A stretch of 20,937 nt of DNA from Chloroflexota bacterium (GCA_005881495.1 VBHI01000161.1:1-20937); one strand, 5' to 3'. Counted from the first letter of the stretch, positions 1 to 7,951 are shown. Notes: generated from the sequence alone by a model not told the origin. Made by a program: numbers and translations.

Positions 1-502
1 CCCGGTCTTCTCCCTCTGCAGTGAGAATCTTATCTACTTCGCGCGCAATCAGCCAGGGCATAATACGGTCTAAGGCACGGCCTACAAAGCCACTTATGAT
101 CAGCACAATCAAACTGTACAAAGCGTACGTACCCGTTTTCGCATTAAAATTGCCAAACGAGTGCATAAATATGAAGGCAATACCCATAATTGCGAAGAAG
201 ATATGCCAGTTCAGGGCAGCATTTAGCTTTCCCATGAGGCGTTTGCGCGAGCGGCGGTGTATTGTGTAAAGCACAGTGGCGAGCAGAATGCAGCAGGTTC
301 CAGCGATGGCATATACATAGCCGGCTACGCTGTCAGGGGCAATATCATTGCTGAATTGGTAGTACCAGGCGTAAAAGAAGCCGCCTGTACCAACGATCAG
401 CACCGTTGAAATCAGTCCTGTAACCCAGGAGGAACTCATGTGTAAGAAGAACCAGGAATAACCTTTTTGATGCTGCATGCCACGCCCATGACGTTGAGCC
501 AA
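1..502 (-). CDS. Haem-b-like membrane protein, 3' end outside window
   Basis: Reading down from 502, the frame is open to the window edge, so the C-terminus is missing. Four hydrophobic segments are visible, roughly GLISTVLIVGTGGFFYAWYY, VAGYVYAIAGTCCILLATVLYTI (cut here into two halves in reading), NWHIFFAIMGIAFIFMHSFG and TYALYSLIVLIISGFVGRAL. Histidines in the third segment (NWH and FMHSFG) are plausible haem ligands, as in cytochrome-b or ferric-reductase-like proteins. The start is uncertain. TTG at 500-502 lies 7 nt after an AAGGAG site that sits in the end of the ferredoxin gene; an ATG at 476-478 is the alternative. It begins 4 nt after the ferredoxin stop, so it is probably the membrane anchor or electron acceptor of the same redox cassette. 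The exact family is not certain. Confidence 0.75.
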   Translation of the reverse strand, partial: MAQRHGRGMQHQKGYSWFFLHMSSSWVTGLISTVLIVGTGGFFYAWYYQFSNDIAPDSVAGYVYAIAGTCCILLATVLYTIHRRSRKRLMGKLNAALNWHIFFAIMGIAFIFMHSFGNFNAKTGTYALYSLIVLIISGFVGRALDRIMPWLIAREVDKILTAEGEDR

Positions 503-506
503 CCCA

Positions 507-800
507 TTACTCCTTCCGGCCCAGGCGTAACAGCCTCACCTTTAGCCACATCATCATTGCGTCACGATGCAATCCGACTGGGCAGGGTGCAACGCAAGCT
601 CCACATTGATAGCATGCACGAGCAAAACGAGCCACCGGAGCTGAGATTGAACCCGTGAACGTTTCAAAATTCAACTCCTCGATCCTGATGGGTTCTGTCA
701 GGGCCGGGCAGATCAGCAAGCACTCGTTGCAGCCGATACAGGCGTGCAATTCCTCCTGTATTTCTGGCCCTGTTTTATGTAATAAGGTGGAGTTTCGCAT
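507..800 (-). CDS. Ferredoxin-type protein with two 4Fe-4S clusters
   Basis: The protein has 97 residues and two complete cluster motifs: CIGCNECLLICP (Cys 21, 24, 27, 31) and CYQCGACVAPCP (Cys 63, 66, 69, 73). The spacing and pairing are those of bacterial ferredoxins and of HdrC/SdhB-like electron-transfer subunits. The start is ATG at 798-800, one base after the TAA of the oxidoreductase gene, which suggests translational coupling; AAAGG lies about 9 nt upstream. The frame also runs open further upstream inside the oxidoreductase gene, but that part is low-complexity antisense-like sequence and is not expected to be translated. It probably passes electrons from the flavoprotein upstream to the membrane protein downstream. 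There is no membrane segment, so it should sit at the cytoplasmic face. Confidence 0.9.
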   Translation of the reverse strand: MRNSTLLHKTGPEIQEELHACIGCNECLLICPALTEPIRIEELNFETFTGSISAPVARFARACYQCGACVAPCPVGLHRDAMMMWLKVRLLRLGRKE

Positions 801-801
801 C

Positions 802-2361
802 TTATCGCCTTTCTGTTGGAGAATGAATAACGCGGAACTGAACACCTGCGGATGGCCTGGGAAGAGGTGTAATTGGAACAGAGGCAACAGAGGCAGCAGA
901 GGCAGCAGAACCAACAATTGAAAGGGGACGATCCGCCTGAGCTCTTTCCTTTTCCAATGACGAGAGGGAAACACGCTCAAGTAATGTCGATCGCACTGGA
1001 GGAAGCGCTCTTTGTGTTGTTCTCACCACGGGTATTTTCCCCGATATAGCCATGTCAAATACTGCGATTGAGTGCCGTTGTGAAAAATATGTACGTGCGT
1101 CGAAAGTGCCTTTGAGAAGAGCATCCTTGAGAGGAGCAATAGAGTGACCCTCGTCGATCAGGCGTTTGATGGCCAGTCCATCGGCCTGTGCTTGCCCAGC
1201 CTGGCCGAGCGAGAGGTAACCAATGAGGCGATCATCAAAAATCGACAGGCGGCGATACATCCTTTTATAGCTATCGGTGAGCGTGACTGACCCCGTCGTA
1301 CGCGCCAATGGGCTACCGACGGTCAGCAAGGAGAGTGCGCCCAGGCGAGTTGCATGCCAGTGTACATCAAAAGGCTGTTGCGCTGCTGCCAGTTGTCCTG
1401 TCATCGCCGCAGCTGCGGTACATCCCTGTACCACGGCTGAGTACCACTGTGCCCTTATCTCATGGTTTCCCGTTTGTGGATTGTGTAGGGAGGCAACATC
1501 TCCCGCGGCATAGATGCCAGGAACGTTCGTGCGCAATTGATTATTCACAAAGATACCCTGATCACGCTCAAACATTATAGGCAACGTACAATGCTCTGCC
1601 AGGGTCGTAACAGGTTTCATTCCCGTACAAGCCAGTACCAGTTGGCAGGGAAGCATTTGCTGGTGGTTTGTGACAACTCCAACCACAGTGCCGGTATTGC
1701 CAGCTATACCCACAATCTCGGTTTCGGTGTAGATTCTTGCTCCTGCCTGCTGAATATGTCTCATAACAAGTTCGGATGAACGCTGGTCCAGTATACGCGA
1801 CAGGCAGGTTTTCCCTCGAATAAGCCAGTGTGTCCGAATACCCAGATAAAGCAAACTTGTCACAGTTTCGATGGCATGAGCGCCTCCGCCTATGACTACA
1901 ACGTCTTCTACCTCGTATAGTCTCCGACGAAGGTTTATATAGTCATGCAGTCGATGAAGCGTCATGACACCATCAAAATCGCGTCCGGGCAGATGTGTGG
2001 GGAGGCCAACTGCCGCACTGCCAGTGGCAAGCAGCAGTGAACCGTAGTTAATCGCAGATCCATTTGCCAGTCTCACGAAATTACCCTGAGCATCAATCTC
2101 CACAACGCGCGCTTGAAGCAACTGAATACGCTGCGCCCGTTCGGTGCCTACGGGATATGCCAGAAGCTGCTGTCGTTCCAGCTTGCCCATAGCAAACTGC
2201 TTGAGTGCAGGAGTATTGATGGTAGGATTGCTCTGTTCTGTAATGATAGCTATGCGCAAATCAGGAGCAAAGCGACGTGCTTCTATCGCTGCGGTCAACC
2301 CGGCTATGCCGTTACCCACAATTACGATATCTGCACTGCTCTGGCTTTGTCGGTGTATCAT
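802..2361 (-). CDS. FAD/NAD(P)H-dependent oxidoreductase
   Basis: This 519-residue flavoprotein is of the class II pyridine-nucleotide-disulphide oxidoreductase fold. An N-terminal FAD Rossmann motif (IVIVGNGIAGL, about 13-22) is followed by LLLATGS (109-115), a second NAD(P)-binding Rossmann motif (VVVIGGGAHAIE, 154-165) and the FAD signature GIYAAGDVAS (282-291). A C-terminal stretch (YRRLSIFDDRLIGYLSLG, 369-386) resembles the end of NirB-type reductase domains. I see no CxxC redox-active disulphide. A tail of about 60 residues contains an Ala-Ala-Ser repeat and looks disordered. The start ATG at 2359-2361 has a strong AAAGGAGGT site about 10 nt upstream. It is the likely entry point for NAD(P)H electrons into the ferredoxin and membrane protein that follow. 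Its substrate is not evident. Confidence 0.9.
   Translation of the reverse strand: MIHRQSQSSADIVIVGNGIAGLTAAIEARRFAPDLRIAIITEQSNPTINTPALKQFAMGKLERQQLLAYPVGTERAQRIQLLQARVVEIDAQGNFVRLANGSAINYGSLLLATGSAAVGLPTHLPGRDFDGVMTLHRLHDYINLRRRLYEVEDVVVIGGGAHAIETVTSLLYLGIRTHWLIRGKTCLSRILDQRSSELVMRHIQQAGARIYTETEIVGIAGNTGTVVGVVTNHQQMLPCQLVLACTGMKPVTTLAEHCTLPIMFERDQGIFVNNQLRTNVPGIYAAGDVASLHNPQTGNHEIRAQWYSAVVQGCTAAAAMTGQLAAAQQPFDVHWHATRLGALSLLTVGSPLARTTGSVTLTDSYKRMYRRLSIFDDRLIGYLSLGQAGQAQADGLAIKRLIDEGHSIAPLKDALLKGTFDARTYFSQRHSIAVFDMAISGKIPVVRTTQRALPPVRSTLLERVSLSSLEKERAQADRPLSIVGSAASAASVASVPITPLPRPSAGVQFRVIHSPTERR
880..909. repeat. 9-bp tandem repeat inside oxidoreductase gene
   Basis: About 3.3 copies of AGAGGCAGC are seen on the plus strand; the first copy has AAC in place of AGC. 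The unit length keeps the reading frame and adds Ala-Ala-Ser triplets to the C-terminal tail of the oxidoreductase. Its length could vary between strains by slippage. Confidence 0.7.
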
Positions 2362-2379
2362 TTGTGCAGGTACCTCCTT

Positions 2380-2583
2380 TCATCGCTGCTGAGCGAAGCT
2401 AGGCGCGCGCACTCCATCTTTTGCGAGATTGCTTAATCTACGTTCAATAGCCTGCTCGTATAAGTGACGCTGTAAGTGTCCTACTGATGCCTGACACGAG
2501 CTGGCGCAGCGGAAATGCAAATATTGACCTGTCGCCGTCTTCAAAACAAAATCCATCTCAGGCCCGGTAGGCCCTATGGCCAC
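2380..2583 (-). CDS. Small unknown protein (67 residues)
   Basis: I do not recognise a family. The ORF starts with GTG at 2581-2583, preceded by GGAAGGTGAG. An internal ATG (MDFVLK, residue 10) is an alternative start. The only notable motif is CASSC in the middle, a pair of cysteines that might bind metal or form a disulphide. The C-terminal half is rich in Arg, Gln and Leu and probably helical. It ends 18 nt before the oxidoreductase start on the same strand, so it would be co-transcribed with the redox cassette. There are no strong homology cues, so it may also be non-coding. Confidence 0.45.
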   Translation of the reverse strand: MAIGPTGPEMDFVLKTATGQYLHFRCASSCQASVGHLQRHLYEQAIERRLSNLAKDGVRAPSFAQQR

Positions 2584-2610
2584 GATCTCACCTTCCGCGC
2601 TTTCAATTGT

Positions 2611-2733
2611 TTATTGATCTGAATCTACAGAAACTGCAGGCCGGTGCAACGCGATCACACCGATACATAGAAGAGAGAGGCTACCAATCAGGAAGATGAG
2701 AAAAGCGACAGCAGAAACGCGAGGAAAAGCCAT
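2611..2733 (-). CDS. Candidate 40-residue single-pass membrane peptide
   Basis: This is a short ORF starting MAFPRVSAVAFLIFLIGSLS and continuing LLCIGVIALHRPAVSVDSDQ before TAA. About 22 consecutive hydrophobic residues (8-29) would form one transmembrane helix, followed by a short polar tail. AGGG lies about 8 nt before the ATG at 2731-2733. It ends 27 nt before the next small gene and shares its strand with the redox cassette, so it could be the first cistron. The family is unknown. The evidence is the hydrophobicity pattern, the SD-like site and the position only. Confidence 0.4.
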   Translation of the reverse strand: MAFPRVSAVAFLIFLIGSLSLLCIGVIALHRPAVSVDSDQ

Positions 2734-2820
2734 ACCGCTACCCTGAAATCCATCGCTGCAACGCTGTTACCTACGGCGGGGTGCACGATAATACAGATTA
2801 ACCAATTCATCCGGACACTC

Positions 2821-2953
2821 GTGTCTGGATTACCCACATCGTGACCCTAAGAATGTCAGCACATCGTACCCTTACAACGAGCGTTATACCATCTCGATAA
2901 AGGGGTACAATGTGCTGACCCTGACCCGGTGACGATGTGGGTAATCCAGACAC
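2821..2953. repeat. Nested inverted repeat, 22-bp perfect outer arms
   Basis: Positions 2821-2842 are the exact reverse complement of 2932-2953 (22 of 22). Inside, 2856-2873 pairs with 2900-2918 with one mismatch and one bulge. A transcript would fold into a long, two-part hairpin. There is no ORF inside. The layout resembles a miniature inverted-repeat element or a large intergenic palindrome; no target-site duplication is obvious. Confidence 0.8.
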
Positions 2954-2955
2954 TC

Positions 2956-3053
2956 GTAGGGGCCGATTTATCGCGCCCAGCGCCGATTTATCGGCCTCGG
3001 TGGATATTCCGCTCTCCGGATTATGTAGTAAATGTGCATAATCGGCCCCCTAC
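2956..3053. repeat. Second inverted repeat with GTAGGGGC ends
   Basis: The left end at 2956-2972 (GTAGGGGCCGATTTATC) is the imperfect reverse complement of 3037-3053, with small indels. Inside lies a perfect short palindrome, GCCGAT-TT-ATCGGC, at 2982-2995. The GTAGGGGC end motif reappears at 10059 and 10104, so this is one member of a dispersed palindrome family. It directly abuts the inverted repeat at 2821-2953. Confidence 0.7.
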
Positions 3054-3344
3054 ATTGTAGAGTGCGGATTTATCCAGCACGTCGTCCCGATGTATCGAGG
3101 ACCCACCGCAGGTGGAGCAATGCAAGGAAGTACCCTAAAAAAAGTGATACATGAAGTAGTATGTGTCGAAATGTTCCTTTCTGAGGCTCAATGACAGAGC
3201 AATTAGCCCGAATGTCTTATGTAGGAATTTGTTTTGATTATTCTACTTGTGAATATTGTGTGATTTACATAAAAAGTCGCTGAAAAAACCTTGATTTTTC
3301 ACAAAACCTTGTGTTATGTAGCTCTTATACACACGAGAAAGTTA
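3054..3344. other. Gene-free stretch with a possible promoter
   Basis: No convincing gene is seen on either strand. A segment at 3119-3135 (ATGCAAGGAAGTACC core) recurs in reverse orientation at 12281-12295, next to the tandem array there. TTGTGA (3247-3252), 17 nt, TAAAAA (3270-3275) is a weak promoter candidate reading rightward; TTGATT at 3291 with a poor -10 is another. A/T-rich sequence precedes the next ORF. Confidence 0.3.
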
Positions 3345-3530
3345 ATGTCTACACCAGTGAAGTCCAAAGAATTTGCGTCCTCGGACGCTAAACTGATCAA
3401 CACACATCCAGAGAATTTTCTCTGGAATGAGAAAAAAAGAGCGTCATCTGTAGCGAAAAATGTGGATGAGTACGTTCTTTTCAATAAAGAAAGGGGGGGT
3501 AATGCCCAAGTAATCAACGAAGATTTCTGA
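3345..3530 (+). CDS. Small hydrophilic protein of unknown function
   Basis: This is a 61-residue ORF starting MSTPVKSKEFASSDAKLINT, with no recognised domain. It is charged, with a lysine/arginine-rich centre (NEKKRASS) and an acidic C-terminus, and has no membrane segment. The chosen ATG has only a weak GAGAAAG site close upstream. It lies 94 nt before the regulator-like gene on the same strand. It could be a small co-expressed partner or chance coding. Confidence 0.4.
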   Translation: MSTPVKSKEFASSDAKLINTHPENFLWNEKKRASSVAKNVDEYVLFNKERGGNAQVINEDF

Positions 3531-3624
3531 ACACATGTTGTAAGGTAAAACACCGGGAAAGCATTCTCCAAGTTAGGAGTGAGCAATGCATCTTTCATGC
3601 ATAAGCTAGACAAGGAGTACCTCC

Positions 3625-4122
3625 ATGCAAGACACCACTCTTCGTAGAGTAAAACCTACCACACGTCCTCTTAAACAATCCCCAGACGATATTGTCCACT
3701 TTTCACTCAAAGGCCTTTTGCCAGCAGGCCACATGTTAGCCTTAAATTTAGCATTGGGCACCTTATCTCTTATCTCTAATACCACCGATGGGGCGAAGTT
3801 GACTGCCGAGCAACAATTTACCAATAGTGAGATATGTGTACTCAGGCCAATGCTGGAGTCATACCCTCATTTCTGTCCCTATGAAGTTTTGCTCGCGAGC
3901 TTTAACAGTGGTCATGTGACTGAGCAGGCCATTGATCGGTGCCGCCAGCGTTTGCAGGAAGCGCAAGAAGAAGGTGTGTGGGATCAAGAGATGCGGCCGG
4001 TCAGAAACGTTCTTTCTCGCACCCGTCTCAAAATGCACACTTTTGGCATAGACATTTTTTCGATTCTTGAGACTGGCTATGTGCTCATGTTCCAGTCTCG
4101 CAGGAGACAAAGAGAAGCCTAG
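3625..4122 (+). CDS. Winged-helix-like putative regulator
   Basis: This 165-residue protein has an AAGGAG site 8 nt before its ATG. The N-terminal 55 residues have no clear motif. From about residue 63 the pattern LTAEQQFTNSEICVLRPMLE, then VLLASFN, then a helix, then RTRLKMHTFGIDIFSILETGYVLM resembles the winged-helix effector domain of OmpR-type regulators. In that family the last part is usually an Arg-x-(K/R)-L...G-x-x-I...GYxL recognition helix plus wing. There is no receiver domain, so any signal input would be elsewhere or absent. It lies 205 nt upstream of the three-gene membrane cassette and may control it; this is inference from position. The similarity was recognised by pattern, not by search. 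Confidence 0.65.
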   Translation: MQDTTLRRVKPTTRPLKQSPDDIVHFSLKGLLPAGHMLALNLALGTLSLISNTTDGAKLTAEQQFTNSEICVLRPMLESYPHFCPYEVLLASFNSGHVTEQAIDRCRQRLQEAQEEGVWDQEMRPVRNVLSRTRLKMHTFGIDIFSILETGYVLMFQSRRRQREA

Positions 4123-4198
4123 GCTAGCCCAGTCTCACGTCCAAATTGTGTAGGATGTCCACGCCAAAAATGTTGGTCTAAAAGCCCAAAGTTCCACC

Positions 4199-4204
4199 TA
4201 TAAT
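4199..4204 (+). promoter_or_regulatory. Candidate -10 box before the membrane cassette
   Basis: A perfect TATAAT occurs about 125 nt before the TTG start at 4328. No good -35 box is found at 16-18 nt; TTGGTC at 4173 is 20 nt away. It is the best promoter signal in the 4123-4327 gap. Confidence 0.25.
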
Positions 4205-4327
4205 TAGGTACACTTGCAGGTAGACAGGGCACGGCAACCTACCAATGGAGTAACTGACTACTGAATTAGGTGAAGAAATAGTAAACGTACCGCGTGCCTT
4301 GCTGGACTCTATAAGGAGGCCTGAGCA

Positions 4328-5722
4328 TTGAGGCAAACGGAACAAACACCGAGGTACGATCTCTCGTACCCTTTTCAACCAACACCTACTACCAGTCCTC
4401 TTGGCCCAGATACCGTACCCATGCCTCCCCCCATACCTCCCAGCATGCCTCGTAAGAGGAAACTCGCACCAATTCTGACAGTGGGCGGTGCAGTCCTTGT
4501 TTCAGCCATGATTGTACTGGTCGTCGCGAGTCTTAATCTAGGGGCATTCACTTCGTCAGCGCTTTTCAAGAACACTACCTCTGCTCAAGCTCCCGTGGCG
4601 GCATTGAATACCATAGTTGGACATGTCCGTTTCAGCAGTAGTGGGCAGATTAACGAGAATACCAGCCAGGGTATTGCCGATGAAGTCGAACTTGATCTTT
4701 CCAATATCCCTCATCCTTCTGCCGGTAAAAGCTACTACGCCTGGTTGTTGAATGACGATCCTGTCGAGGGAAAAGCCCTTTTGCTAGGACAACTCCCGGT
4801 AATCCATGGCCTGGTCCATTTCCAGTACGGCGGGGATCAACAACATACAAACCTGCTCGAGGTGAACAATCGCCTCCTCGTGACAGAAGAGGATGCGGGA
4901 ATCACGCCCATCACTCCATCTCTTGACAAGAGTACATGGCGTTACATGGCCGAATTTCCGCAAAAACCTAATCCCCTGGATACCGTCCATCATTTCAGTC
5001 TACTCAGTCACCTTCGCCATTTGCTGGCCTCAGACCCAACACTCGCATTGCTGGAAATGCCAGGTGGATTGGATACCTGGCTTTTCAGGAACGTACAAAA
5101 AATCCTGGAATGGTCAGGAAGCGCCAGGGACGATTGGTCAGTACGAGATACGGCTCTTATGCACCGGCAGTTCATTCGTATTCTTGACTACCTGGATGGT
5201 TTATCCTACGTCCAGAACGATGTGCCTGTCGATTCTCCTGTGCTGGTAAATGAACGTCTCGCCAGGGTAAGCCTGCTCGAATTTGATATACAACACCAGG
5301 TTCCGCCAGGATTCCTCTATCATATCGCTCTGCACCTCAAGGGCCTGGTCGATTCCCCTGGGGCGACCACTGCACAGAAACAGCTGGCCATCCAGGTTGA
5401 TACAGCTATTAGCAAAGTACAGGCCCTCCTGGAGCAGGTACACCAGGGTGCCAAAAAACTTGTGATGATGACCGGTGCACAACTACTGCAACCTGCAACG
5501 CTCTCTCTTCTTGATGATATGGTCAAACACGCGCAAGACGCTTTTGTTGGACAGTTTGATCCTACAACAGGTGAAATACAGGATGGCGTCACCCAAATCC
5601 ACTTTGCGATCCAGCGACTCGCTTCTATGGATGTCGTCGTTATGCCGAATACTTCCGCCAGGACTGGTTCTGTAGAGTTATGCACCCCTTGTCTACTACA
5701 CAGCGTTCATATACAAATGTAA
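4328..5722 (+). CDS. Membrane-anchored RskA-like surface protein
   Basis: The protein has 464 residues. A proline-rich cytoplasmic N-terminus (12-41) is followed by a basic PRKRK stop-transfer patch and one transmembrane helix (about 46-70). The region 96-200 resembles the extracytoplasmic domain of RskA-type anti-sigma factors: GHVRF...ADEVELDLSNIP...GKSYYAWLL...GKALLLGQLP. The remaining 260 residues are mainly helical and unrecognised. No zinc-binding anti-sigma domain is present at the N-terminus, so it is unlikely to hold a sigma factor in the usual way. The start is TTG with AAGGAGG 8 nt upstream. It ends 23 nt before the next gene and appears to be the first gene of a cassette with a LamG-like protein and a PP2C phosphatase. 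Confidence 0.8.
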   Translation: MRQTEQTPRYDLSYPFQPTPTTSPLGPDTVPMPPPIPPSMPRKRKLAPILTVGGAVLVSAMIVLVVASLNLGAFTSSALFKNTTSAQAPVAALNTIVGHVRFSSSGQINENTSQGIADEVELDLSNIPHPSAGKSYYAWLLNDDPVEGKALLLGQLPVIHGLVHFQYGGDQQHTNLLEVNNRLLVTEEDAGITPITPSLDKSTWRYMAEFPQKPNPLDTVHHFSLLSHLRHLLASDPTLALLEMPGGLDTWLFRNVQKILEWSGSARDDWSVRDTALMHRQFIRILDYLDGLSYVQNDVPVDSPVLVNERLARVSLLEFDIQHQVPPGFLYHIALHLKGLVDSPGATTAQKQLAIQVDTAISKVQALLEQVHQGAKKLVMMTGAQLLQPATLSLLDDMVKHAQDAFVGQFDPTTGEIQDGVTQIHFAIQRLASMDVVVMPNTSARTGSVELCTPCLLHSVHIQM

Positions 5723-5745
5723 GGCTAAACTCAGGATCAGAGCTA

Positions 5746-6507
5746 ATGAACAGCATCCTTCGTTTAATAGGCCTGATAATGTTGGGTATACTTCTTACTG
5801 GAGGCATAGTATCATCTTTTTACGTCCATTCAATCGAAGCCGCACTGACCGTCACTGCAAACGGCAGCGGCGCAAGTATAAGCATACCAACAACTACTAC
5901 AAGCACACCTCGTAAGACTGTCAGCCCGGTAATAACAAACATCCTGGCACAGGATACATTTCAACGTCCCGATCAACTCTTCTGGGGTACAGCCTCCGAT
6001 GGTCGCTCCTGGGGAGAAGATGCTATCCGTAAGAATGTCTTTTCGATAACTGCCAGAGCGGCCCAGGCTGCCGGTGGACGAGGCGCCTATGACGCGACGC
6101 TTGGCCCGCTCATCAGCGATGCCGAAGTAGATTTCAGCGGCTCGATGAGCCAGTTCAACCAATCCAACATTGGAGCTGTGCTGCGCTGGACAGATACCAA
6201 CGACTGGTACAAAAGCTATATCGATGGGAACAACCTTGTCGTACTGAAGAGAGTCGCAGGAATGGCAACGCGCCTTGGCGCCTTCCCCTTTGTGGCAAAG
6301 GGTGGAGTGCTCTATACCTTGCGTTTTCGCATGAGAGGTACCACGCTCTCGGCCAAAGTCTGGCAAAATGGGAATCCTGAGCCGGCAAACTGGATGGTCA
6401 CGGTCATGGATAACACCTTTCAGAGTGGCTACGGCGGTCTTCGCCTGGTGCTCGAAAATGGCATAGTAGCAAGGATAACCTCATTTAAGGAGACAGCGAC
6501 TTCATAA
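5746..6507 (+). CDS. Surface protein with LamG-like domain
   Basis: Starting from ATG at 5746 gives 253 residues, beginning with MNSILRLIGLIMLGILLTGG, a signal anchor or signal peptide. An upstream in-frame ATG at 5680 would overlap the previous gene and push the hydrophobic segment inward, so it is less likely. A Ser/Thr-rich spacer follows (STTTT-like, about 45-60). The C-terminal 180 residues have the pattern DTFQRPDQLFWGTASDGRSW...DAEVDFSGSM...IGAVLRWTDTNDWYKSYID...YTLRFRMRGTTLSAKVW...GYGGLRL. This matches concanavalin/LamG-type beta-sandwich domains common in secreted Chloroflexota and actinobacterial proteins. No catalytic residues are evident; carbohydrate or protein binding outside the cell is likely. 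Confidence 0.8.
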   Translation: MNSILRLIGLIMLGILLTGGIVSSFYVHSIEAALTVTANGSGASISIPTTTTSTPRKTVSPVITNILAQDTFQRPDQLFWGTASDGRSWGEDAIRKNVFSITARAAQAAGGRGAYDATLGPLISDAEVDFSGSMSQFNQSNIGAVLRWTDTNDWYKSYIDGNNLVVLKRVAGMATRLGAFPFVAKGGVLYTLRFRMRGTTLSAKVWQNGNPEPANWMVTVMDNTFQSGYGGLRLVLENGIVARITSFKETATS

Positions 6508-6525
6508 AGCGAGAATGGGTGAGAC

Positions 6526-7866
6526 ATGTTGGAACAGTTTCAGGCATTATACACAACCCAGAGATGGGTCAAATATACCACCTGCCTGGGCACACTTGGC
6601 GGGAGTGCTCTTCTCCTCTGGTTTTCAGGAGGTTTTCCTCCGCAGGTGTGGCGTTTCTTGTTGCAGATATTACCCCTCGTACCTCGTTTGTGGATGCTCA
6701 AAGGCCCTCTGGTGCTGTTGCCACTGAGCGCATTGCTCTTGCTTTCTTTCACATTACTCTTTTTCTGGCTCCTTCTCACGACAGCCATTATCTGGATAGT
6801 AAAAGAGCAATGGCATTACCTGCGTGAACGGCAGGGCTTCGAAGCTTCGCTGCTCAAGGCTCAAAGCCTGGCGTCGAACGATGTGGGGCAATGGTGGCAG
6901 GAACAAACGCAGCCAATCCCCCAGGTCGCAAGAAAAGAAGCAGGGCAAGCGCATTTTCCTGCGACCTCTCCTGTTGCTACATTAGATCCCCCTCCTCCAA
7001 CACAACAAGATGTGCCACTGACAACAATTTCATCACGCCAGCAGATGATGATGGATATAACAGATGCAGGCGGACCGAGCGTAGAGAAGCATATTAAATT
7101 AGCCATTGGCACTGGTTTGGATCCTGGCATCAAGCGAAAGCATAAACCCAACGAAGATCACCTACTTGCTATCCAGGGAACGCTTGCCAGTGATATACGT
7201 GCTCAACCATTCGGCCTTTTTGTTATCGCTGACGGTATGGGTGGTCATGCTAATGGGCATGAAGCCAGTCGTCTAGCTATTCAGCATATTCGTGACGTGG
7301 TCATACCTGCTTTACTCAGCGATGTAAAGATCGATGAAGAATTGTCCGCCGAGCTACTGAAGGATGCGGTTCAGGAGGCAAACCGAGCCGTGTGTGAGTA
7401 CAATCACATGTACAAGACAGATACCGGAACGACAGTCACTGCGGCATTGATCGTTGGCAAAACCATCTCAATAGCAAATGTGGGAGATAGCCGCACGTAT
7501 GCCTACAGCAAACACAACGGGTTGACGAAGGTCACACGGGATCATTCAGTGGTATCACGGCTGGTCGAAAATGGCAGCATTACAGCAGAAGATGTGTACA
7601 GCCATCCAAGGCGTAACGAGATCTATCGCAGTCTTGGACATAAAGTAGCATTGGAGGTCGATATGTACAGTCTGCCACTTGAAAGAGAAACAACATTACT
7701 GCTTTGTTCAGATGGCCTATGGGAAATGGTGCGCGATCCAGATATCCAGGAGATTCTGAACACCACGCTGCCCTACTCGGCAAAAGCAAGTAAGGCGCTC
7801 GTTCAAGCGGCATTAGAGGGAGGGGGACACGATAATATAAGCGTGATTGTCGTGCACATTATCTAG
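6526..7866 (+). CDS. Membrane-tethered PP2C-family Ser/Thr phosphatase
   Basis: The protein has 446 residues. Two membrane segments lie near residues 18-34 and 62-92, separated by GGFPPQVW. A proline-rich linker (about 127-165) leads to a complete PP2C catalytic domain (190-446). Its metal-binding and core motifs are all visible: NED (209-211), ADGMGGH (235-241), TGTTVTAAL (300-308), NVGDSRTYAY (318-327), RDHSVV (338-343), CSDGLWEMV (394-402) and GGHDNISVIVV (433-443). Metal-ligand aspartates D211, D236, D396 and D436 are present, so it should be active, dephosphorylating Ser/Thr proteins on the cytoplasmic side. The gene starts 18 nt after the LamG-like gene. No Ser/Thr kinase gene is in the window. 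Confidence 0.93.
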   Translation: MLEQFQALYTTQRWVKYTTCLGTLGGSALLLWFSGGFPPQVWRFLLQILPLVPRLWMLKGPLVLLPLSALLLLSFTLLFFWLLLTTAIIWIVKEQWHYLRERQGFEASLLKAQSLASNDVGQWWQEQTQPIPQVARKEAGQAHFPATSPVATLDPPPPTQQDVPLTTISSRQQMMMDITDAGGPSVEKHIKLAIGTGLDPGIKRKHKPNEDHLLAIQGTLASDIRAQPFGLFVIADGMGGHANGHEASRLAIQHIRDVVIPALLSDVKIDEELSAELLKDAVQEANRAVCEYNHMYKTDTGTTVTAALIVGKTISIANVGDSRTYAYSKHNGLTKVTRDHSVVSRLVENGSITAEDVYSHPRRNEIYRSLGHKVALEVDMYSLPLERETTLLLCSDGLWEMVRDPDIQEILNTTLPYSAKASKALVQAALEGGGHDNISVIVVHII

Positions 7867-7884
7867 CCCGACCCCACCACCCTG

Positions 7885-7935
7885 CCCAGGTTGACCGCAA
7901 GCCCAGGTTGACCGCAAACCCAGGTTGACCGCAAG
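7885..7935. repeat. Three tandem 17-bp repeats
   Basis: Three copies of CCCAGGTTGACCGCAAG lie head to tail at 7885-7901, 7902-7918 and 7919-7935; the second ends in A. The last copy merges into the GGTTGACC palindrome that follows, suggesting that the array grew from the left half of that palindrome. Confidence 0.9.
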
Positions 7936-7951
7936 GGTCAACCCTACTATA
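7923..7951 (-). repeat. GGTTGACC palindrome, copy A
   Basis: GGTTGACC, GCAAG, GGTCAACC followed by CTACTATA. It is the reverse complement of the copies at 8098, 12348 and 12445. The 8-bp stem with a 5-nt loop is perfect. Confidence 0.85.

Noticed and set aside
3586..3609. Seven-codon ORF with a good ribosome site before the winged-helix-like gene
   Set aside because: Too short to judge; it shows no attenuator-like run of identical codons and no terminator follows.
5830..6366. A 178-codon minus-strand ORF opposite the LamG-like gene
   Set aside because: It is antisense to a clearly coding frame and Cys/Ala-rich without any recognisable pattern.
7885..7935. Possible CRISPR array at the 17-bp repeats
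   Set aside because: The repeats are directly contiguous with no spacers and there are no cas genes nearby.
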